A DNA stretch of 64,000 bases from Ectobius pallidus (lineage: Eukaryota > Arthropoda > Insecta > Blattodea > Ectobiidae): positions 5,138,530-5,202,529 of the forward strand of contig CAXKWD010000006.1 in NCBI GenBank assembly GCA_964059195.1. Direction: 5' to 3'. Below the pieces are notes generated by a model. The model saw only the letters and a list, made by a program, of their open reading frames with translations. It had not been told where the DNA came from and searched no databases. How positions within the stretch are numbered: the first letter of the stretch is position 1; each line of letters begins with the position of its first letter. The position numbers were made by a program, and so were the translations under genes. This document shows, piece after piece, positions 58,110-64,000 of this stretch.

Positions 58110-58440
58110 TTTTATTTCGTCCAGGTATCAAATACATATTATTGATGTTGGACATGTCCGAAACTTACAATCTGAATTATTCAATAGAGATACATGCTTT
58201 TCATAGTTCTTCTATCCTGTAGAGTGCTTTTTGGCATAGGTATTATTTTATTTTATTGGCGAATTTTGTCCCTGTACACTGTTTTATACTGTCTGGTAGT
58301 TTGTTATAAAATTTTACCCCGATTACATATGGATCCCTTTCCGATGCTTTTTTGTTGTGCCCTATTGTGTATAAGTTCTTTCTTGATTTTGTGTCGTACT
58401 GATGTATCTCTTCTATTGTGACATTAATTTTTTATTTTGA
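58110..58440 (-). pseudogene. LINE C-terminal fragment
   Basis: The minus strand reads TIEEIHQYDTKSRKNLYTIG and IGVKFYNKLPDSIK, then a stop. This is the HxYxTR…GxKLYNxLP pattern of the tail of Jockey/CR1-like RT proteins. Confidence 0.65.
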
Positions 58441-58796
58441 TTTTACAAGTAAAACTACCCTGTGTGTGTGTATATATATATATATAATTATATATAAATG
58501 ATATTACAGTTATTACTGCCCTGTATAATTCTTGGTGAATAATTTTTTTATGGTATTGACAGAGAATTCATGAAGTTTTATTCAATAGACTGCAATCTGA
58601 ATCATTATGACAGTTTATTATATTATATAAGGACAGTGGACGTGAATTTTTAAAATATTATACGGTAAACTGTATTTACGTTTTTAAAATATTACAAAAG
58701 GAAAAAAATACAGAGACACACACAAAGCCGTAGCAGCGAATTCTATAAAGTCTTATACGGAACACTGTATTTCAGTTTTTAAAAAATTCTGAAAGC

Positions 58797-58798
58797 AA

Positions 58799-58829
<31 letters not shown>

Positions 58830-58830
58830 G

Positions 58831-58888
<58 letters not shown>
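58797..58888. repeat. poly-A and (TA)n microsatellite
   Basis: A20 is followed by about 35 TA dinucleotides with interspersed TGTA. Pure simple sequence. Confidence 0.95.
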
Positions 58889-58890
<2 letters not shown>

Positions 58891-59970
58891 GTAGTGGCAG
58901 TGAAGTCTTAACATGTTAAACGGTACAGTGTATATATGTTTTTAAAATATAAGAAAGCAAAACAAAAGAAAAACAAGGCTATGGCAGTGTATTTTTGAAA
59001 TTCAAGTGTTTATAATATTATAAAAGCCAAAGAAAGCACAAGGTGCAGATGATGACTTTGAAGAGAGTTATTATATCTGGAATATCTTGAACGGAATGAA
59101 AATGAGCGTAGAAATTTAATAGTGCAGTGAACTTTTTGTTAGGAAATTCGTGGAGAGATTTCGCCTGTCTAAACAAATAGTTTCACAGGTACTGCAATTC
59201 CCAACAGAAATGATATGAATCGACTACTAACTGTATTGAGGTATTATGCTACCTGATAATTCAATATTGTTGTAGGGGACATTGGAAATATGCTCAGAAC
59301 TGCAGCTCGAATCATACATGATGTAAGTAATGCTATAGTCTCACTGACTCGCCGATACATAATATGCTTGCCTACATCACAGGCAGAGCAGAGCATATCC
59401 TCGCTCCTCCATGGTGTCTTCTTGTTGTTAACTTCTTCTTCTTCTTCCTCTAGGTAATGGCTTCGTCAACAAAAGAACGCGTTCATTATACTACGCTCGC
59501 TTTCCGATTTTATGCTCTGTGTTTAAACAAGCCGTCAGCTGAACACGGCCCCGTAAACAGAAATTAGGAATGGTGCACCACATTCCTTTTTAATCATGTT
59601 TAAAATCTTAAACGTGTGTAAGTAAACACTGTTTAACCAAATCTTAATCAGTGTTGATGCACTTGGCCATAAGACAGTTAAATAGGCTCTAAAGGTCCAA
59701 ACAGGCATTTTAGGGCACTCTAAAACTCTACAAATTATGTGATTTATCATGAAACGTCAACATATTTAAAAACTTTCATGTTATTTCATAAGAAACAAAA
59801 TAGGCATTTGCCTTAAAATCCCAGGTCTAGTTATAAATTAACAACAGGATAATTATTTTCTATAATTAAGAATGAAAATATGAAATCAGCAAGCCAAAAA
59901 TAATGCAATTAATTAGAAAACTGTAATGATCAAGAACAAATAGCTAAATTTAGATCTGGCCAGAATATAT

Positions 59971-60468
59971 AGGGTGTTAATGAAAAACACTGAACTATTT
60001 TTCCTGCGTATAGAGGAGTCATAGACAAGCAACTTTTATTAGGAGATTTTTGTTCTATGACGCAAAATGTGTATGCTACAGGGCATTAAAGTCATTACAG
60101 TTTGGTGCTTATAAGTCAATAACGAAGCAAAATAGGGTTAAAATTTTCATTAAATTGACTTCATGCCTTCTTAGTGATCAATAAAAACCTGATTGTTAAT
60201 CATTCATCAACAGCTATATCATAATTTAGTGTTTCCACAATATGCAAAATTTACAGACTAATCACATGACTGGCCGCCACTGCATTAGTTTTCTTTTATT
60301 CATAACTCCCGTGTTAACAACGAAGTTCCTTTGTTTTGCATTTTTTCAAATGTTAGAAGTCAGTGGCAGCCATGCTATGGGAGATTTAAACATCCTCTAA
60401 TAGAAATTGCTTGTCTACGTCCCCTCTATACATAGCTAAAATATTTCGGTGTTATTCACTTACACTCT
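59971..60468. mobile_element. TIR element of about 500 bp
   Basis: Imperfect inverted ends of about 85 bp share AACAC(T/C)GAA, CTATTTT(T/A), GTATAGAGG and TAGACAAGCAA. TATA-like sequence flanks both ends. No coding region. Confidence 0.6.
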
Positions 60469-61087
60469 GTATAATATGTATAATATGTGACCATAATATA
60501 ATTTATACAGCGGGAAGAAATAGTAATACTAAATGACGTGAAAAATACATTTAATTACTGAGCAGAATAAACATTGGACAGAGAATAACGATGAAACATG
60601 GAACTAAGTGTAACTTAGAGAAAGTGAGACCCAGGACAGCTTGAATGACTCACGTAATACGTAAAATTCATTGTAAACACTACATGTGTAAGTTACTAGG
60701 CCTACACAGAATCAATAGAAACGTAGCAAAGAATATTATAATAGTTCAGTATTACAGAAATAACATTGAATGAATGTCATAAACATATTTAATAACAAAA
60801 GATAGGAGATGCTTACTATATAAGTTAAGCATGGAAAATATTTCATATAGAGACAGTGAAGTTACCAGTATTCTTTATGAATAGAATAAGATTGATGGAA
60901 ACTGTATAACATAATCTTATTACAAAATTTTAATGTCTTTAAGTGGTTTCGTTAGGCCTAATATAATTTTACGCATAAAGAAATCTGAATGTCGTATAAC
61001 TTAACACGCATTAGCCACATATGACATATGATGTCACAGACTGACAAACCATAATTTACGTTCAAAGACAGACTCTGCATATATTTA
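60469..61087. other. no gene seen
   Basis: AT-rich; two TAGGCCTA palindromes (60697, 60953). Confidence 0.4.
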
Positions 61088-62510
61088 GAGGCAGTCAAAA
61101 TGAAAACAAGACCGATGGAAAAAAAGTAAGCAAACTGTTTATTATTTCAAAAGTAGTTGATTAGCTTCATTTTTCTCCAGTGGTATAAATATATAATTAG
61201 TTAGTTTATGTAAATTCCGCTTATATACCACTAATATTAAAAACAAAAAGCTGAAGTTTATATGAGAAGTAAAAGAGAAACTAAAATATGCTGTAAATTT
61301 AGCTTTTATTGTGTATTAAAATAGTTAATAAATTAAATTAATTCATTACTTTATAAGATATTAAAACGACATTGAGCTCAATGTATTGTCACAATAAAAT
61401 ATTTACAATAATTAGTAATAAAAATTATAAAATTGACCTTGTCACTTATTATTTAAAATATAGTATAGATTAAAACATATGTGAATTTGAGCTGAAGCAT
61501 TCACATATTGTCAATTGTTAAAATATCGTGCAATGTTTATGTGTGTCACAAAAATTGTATAGATGAGATGCACTTAGCTCCTTCTTCTTGTATTTAGTAC
61601 AGCTGTTTACTATTCTGAAAGTCAATTATAATATTGTCAATATTAAAAGTAATTATTAATTTATGTAGTTCCTCTTCTTGGATCGACTAGCATATCTTGG
61701 ATAGTATGTGGTGAACTAACTCTTATATTCTTCAGCTTTCTTAGTTTTCATTTGAGATGCATTTCGACGTCAAAGCGTCATCATCAGTCATGCCTAAAAT
61801 AAATATTTAGAATCAAAAGAAACTCATGTGAAATTAATTGTAGGATAAAAATCTTTAATAATATATGGTAATTAAGTAAATTGTTTTAAATATGAATCTA
61901 TAATGATGAAATTGGTTGTATGCTGGATAGTGAACATTTAGTGTGTAAGTTATGTAATAATTGAATAAAGTATAGTAGATAGTTGGTAATTGAATTTATA
62001 TATAAGGGTAGGCTATTAATTACAACTATATTTAAGGTTTAAATTAACATAGAAGAGATAGAGTTCTTATTAATAAGGTTGAGTAACTTACCGTTGGTCT
62101 AGCGAGATAACATTCTATGGTGAGTACTTGAATGCTACTAAATATTATGAGTGATCACGCTTATCTTGTTAGGTTAAAGTATGTTTCAAAAAGTTTTAGT
62201 TTCTCTTTTACTTCTCATATAAACTTCAGCTTTTTGTTTTTAATATTAGTGGTAGCATATATAGGCGGAATTTACAAAAACTAACTAATTATTTCAAAAG
62301 TAATCGCCATAACTGTTAATACATTTATCCCACTCTGAGACAAGACGGTCAATGGCTTCATGGAAAAATATTTGCGGTTGCCTATGGAACCATGATTATA
62401 CCCAGGCGTGCACCTCTTCATCCGAAGCAAATTGATAGCCACGAATGTCTTTCTTCATTTCTCCAAAAATATGGACATACGTATCACGGTTTGCTGCCTT
62501 GGAATAAAAT
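61088..62510 (-). mobile_element. mariner-type transposon remnant, 3' end, split by an insertion
   Basis: The minus strand of 62303-62500 encodes FGEMKKDIRGYQFASDEEVH, then AIDRLVSEWDKCINSYGDYF, the C-terminus of a mariner-family transposase with a nonsense codon after HAWV. Its 3' UTR and terminal repeat (GAGGCAGTCAAAATGAAAAC with adjacent TA at 61086-61087) lie on the other side of the 61156-62287 insert. The catalytic part and 5' end are missing beyond about 62510. Confidence 0.75.
61156..62287. mobile_element. insertion with inverted ends and 15 bp target duplication
   Basis: ATTATTTCAAAAGTA flanks the insert exactly (61141-61155 and 62288-62302), and removing the insert restores the mariner 3' end. 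Both ends share a roughly 95 bp inverted sequence (TAGTTAGTTT, GTAAATTCCGC, AAAAAGCTGAAGTTTATATG). The left end has about 38 extra bases before the match. Long duplication plus inverted ends is unusual for a DNA transposon and recalls Penelope-like insertions. No protein is encoded. Confidence 0.7.
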
Positions 62511-63587
62511 ATGAATTTGCCTTTTGATAGGCCTACAATTAGGCCTATTTGAGTGTTGAAACTGATTTCATATACATAAGCAAAGAGTTGCAGCCGCAGG
62601 GGAGCCCCCCCCCCCTCACCCCGTCAGAATGATTTTTCTTTAGTGTACCATTTTCACTTAAGTTAAATTAGTGATAACTGATAAGAATGCAATACTGTTA
62701 AATATATTTCGTAAACAGTGTTTGAAATTGTTGGTTGGATTAATAATAATAATTAGTTTTTGCCGAACATAACAGAATGTCGATGTCGATTTCAAATTCA
62801 TTAGTTTGCAGCGTCGCTTTACATTTGCCGAATCGAGTCCAAATAGGCCTACTGCTGCACCAAGTTTGCTTCAGTATTCATAATGGCAGAATATGATACA
62901 ATCTTCTGTAATTGTAATAATTTCAAGTCATCTCAAAGTTGAAATGATTTAGTATGTTTAGATCTGTATATTACTGCAGTAACAACAACCAGTGTTAATT
63001 CTCAGTCATTCTATTACTCATGATCTGATTGTCTTAATGCTATCTTTTGACTCTGTTTTGCTTCACATGATCGCTTTTAAGACACACGGAACCCAATACT
63101 ATGGGGGAGCAGATTCAGATCTGATTAGACCTACTGGTATGATAGGCGTAAGTGTAAATTTCAAATTTGAATGAAATCCTTTGAATTGTAATGTGTTAAC
63201 AATGGAATACCAAACTTTTTTATAAACAATAGGAGAGATGGAAATTTGTGATGATATACGATTGCTGTGATGATGATGTTGTTGATGATAATTTTAATTA
63301 TGTTTGCTGTCAGATAGTAATTTCATTGAATAAGGATAGGTTGTAAAGAAAATTGAAAATCAATTGCACCCAGCTTATAATAAATTATTTTTTAAAATTT
63401 GATTAGGATGTACTTTAAGTTTTAGCACCCCCCAGATTGAAATTCTGGTTGCACCACTGTATAGACCTAAATGTAAAATTCAGTAAATAATAAAATAATT
63501 GTTTTTCATGAATGTAAATATCTAATTAATATAGGCATTATTTATTATTTAATCAAAATTTCATCAAATTACAGTTAAAAACAAAAG
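62511..63587. other. no gene seen
   Basis: AT-rich with a C13 run at about 62607 and a GATGATG-rich patch at 63265-63290. Confidence 0.4.
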
Positions 63588-63830
63588 ATGCTCTATTTGG
63601 CTTCAAAGGAAAGAGTTAAGAGAGATACCGGTAGGGTAAAACAAATTAAAGAGAAATTTGAGGCCAATCTAGAGAAAGAAAGGGAAAGAGGAAAAACAAA
63701 TAGAGAAATTGAAAAACAAAAACTGACTAACAATCCAAAGAAATTAAAACTGAAGCATGTGGGAAGACACCATTATGGCCTCCAGATATGGAGGGTAGCA
63801 ATCGCAAACAGTCGACATGAGAGACTATAA
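63588..63830 (+). other. 80-codon charged open frame, uncertain
   Basis: From ATG 63588 the frame is rich in Lys, Arg and Glu (KERVKRDTGRVKQIKEKFEA) and would form a helix. Its end overlaps a repeat fragment shared with 34900-34925, so it is probably not a gene. Confidence 0.2.
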
Positions 63831-64000
63831 AAATTTTAATATAAGTGAACTATCATGTAAATTTCTTAAAAATTCAAATTGTTGAAATATTGCACAGTAA
63901 AACATTATTCTTGTTCATTATTTTGCACAGTGTAACATACGTAACAGAAGAAAAAAATTTTAATTTCTGAAAATCGACCTGAACTATTTTAAATTAATTT

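Larger units (their letters stand above)
57406..59673. mobile_element. nested TIR element inside the hAT element
   Basis: CTTATGGCCAAGTGCA appears at the left and inverted at the right, followed by an imperfect (A/C)C(G/A)ACA(A/C)TGATTA. ACA occurs at both outer flanks and may be a 3 bp duplication. Several GATTAG words lie inside the left end. It contains a tRNA-like sequence and a LINE fragment, so it has itself received insertions. Confidence 0.6.
56939..59829. mobile_element. hAT-type nonautonomous element with 8 bp target duplication
   Basis: The ends TAGACCTGGGATTTTA are exact inverted repeats, and GTTATAAA flanks both sides (56931-56938 and 59830-59837). Its own sequence is about 620 bp; the rest is the nested segment 57406-59673. 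No hAT transposase is present. Confidence 0.85.

Noticed and set aside
1..64000. CRISPR arrays, operons, rRNA
   Set aside because: The window is eukaryotic; regular repeats present are satellite or transposon units without CRISPR-type spacers, and no rRNA sequence was recognised.

Overview
This 64 kb window is eukaryotic nuclear DNA. It is AT-rich, has a spliced gene and is packed with arthropod-type mobile elements: BEL/Pao, Penelope-like, RTE-like and Jockey/CR1-like LINEs, a P/THAP transposase, Tc1/mariner, hAT-like and Harbinger-like short elements, and tRNA-derived SINEs. No operon-like or bacterial feature is present. The mixture, together with a strongly over-represented palindrome TAGGCCTA, fits a large insect genome, possibly a cockroach, termite or other hemimetabolous insect. 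The species cannot be read from the sequence alone.

Layout. 1-5430 is the 5' part of a minus-strand BEL/Pao retrotransposon (LTR, gag, protease, RT, RNase H; integrase lies off the left edge). 6916-19219 is a very large inverted-repeat structure. Its about 1 kb arms (6916-10347 and 18187-19219) contain tandem copies of a roughly 112 bp unit. The left arm is split by a 2.3 kb TG...CA insertion with a 4 bp target duplication (7648-9946). Between the arms lie a LINE fragment and a 184 bp satellite-like array that changes orientation at about 12695. 200 bp beyond the right arm is the best gene of the window: an uninterrupted, one-intron, 904-residue P-superfamily THAP transposase (19419-22723). 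Long, internally repetitive arms beside a THAP transposase recall Galileo/Foldback elements.

24213-28918 holds two Penelope-like elements, and 46318-47430 holds a third. Each is bounded by inverted copies of its own 3' region. In the largest, the two arms are 1194 bp each and appear identical. 29133-32020 contains a TIR element, two small insertions with 13-14 bp target duplications and degenerate repeats. 32090-34980 is a cluster of minus-strand LINE fragments. 36197-43896 is a run of inverted-repeat elements and SINEs, and includes a broken THAP-domain fragment (42526-42645).

45381-49561 contains a Harbinger-like MITE, the third Penelope-like element and a Tc1-derived deletion element. 49741-55680 is a second LINE cluster, led by a nearly complete endonuclease-RT copy. 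56939-59829 is an hAT-type element with a perfect 8 bp target duplication and nested insertions. 61088-62510 is a mariner remnant split by a 1.1 kb insertion with a 15 bp target duplication.

Host coding sequence is sparse. Two short minus-strand stretches (47641-47760 and 39153-39223) look like genuine spliced exons of an unidentified gene, so much of the right half may be intron. Coordinates of repeat boundaries were found by eye and may be off by a few bases.
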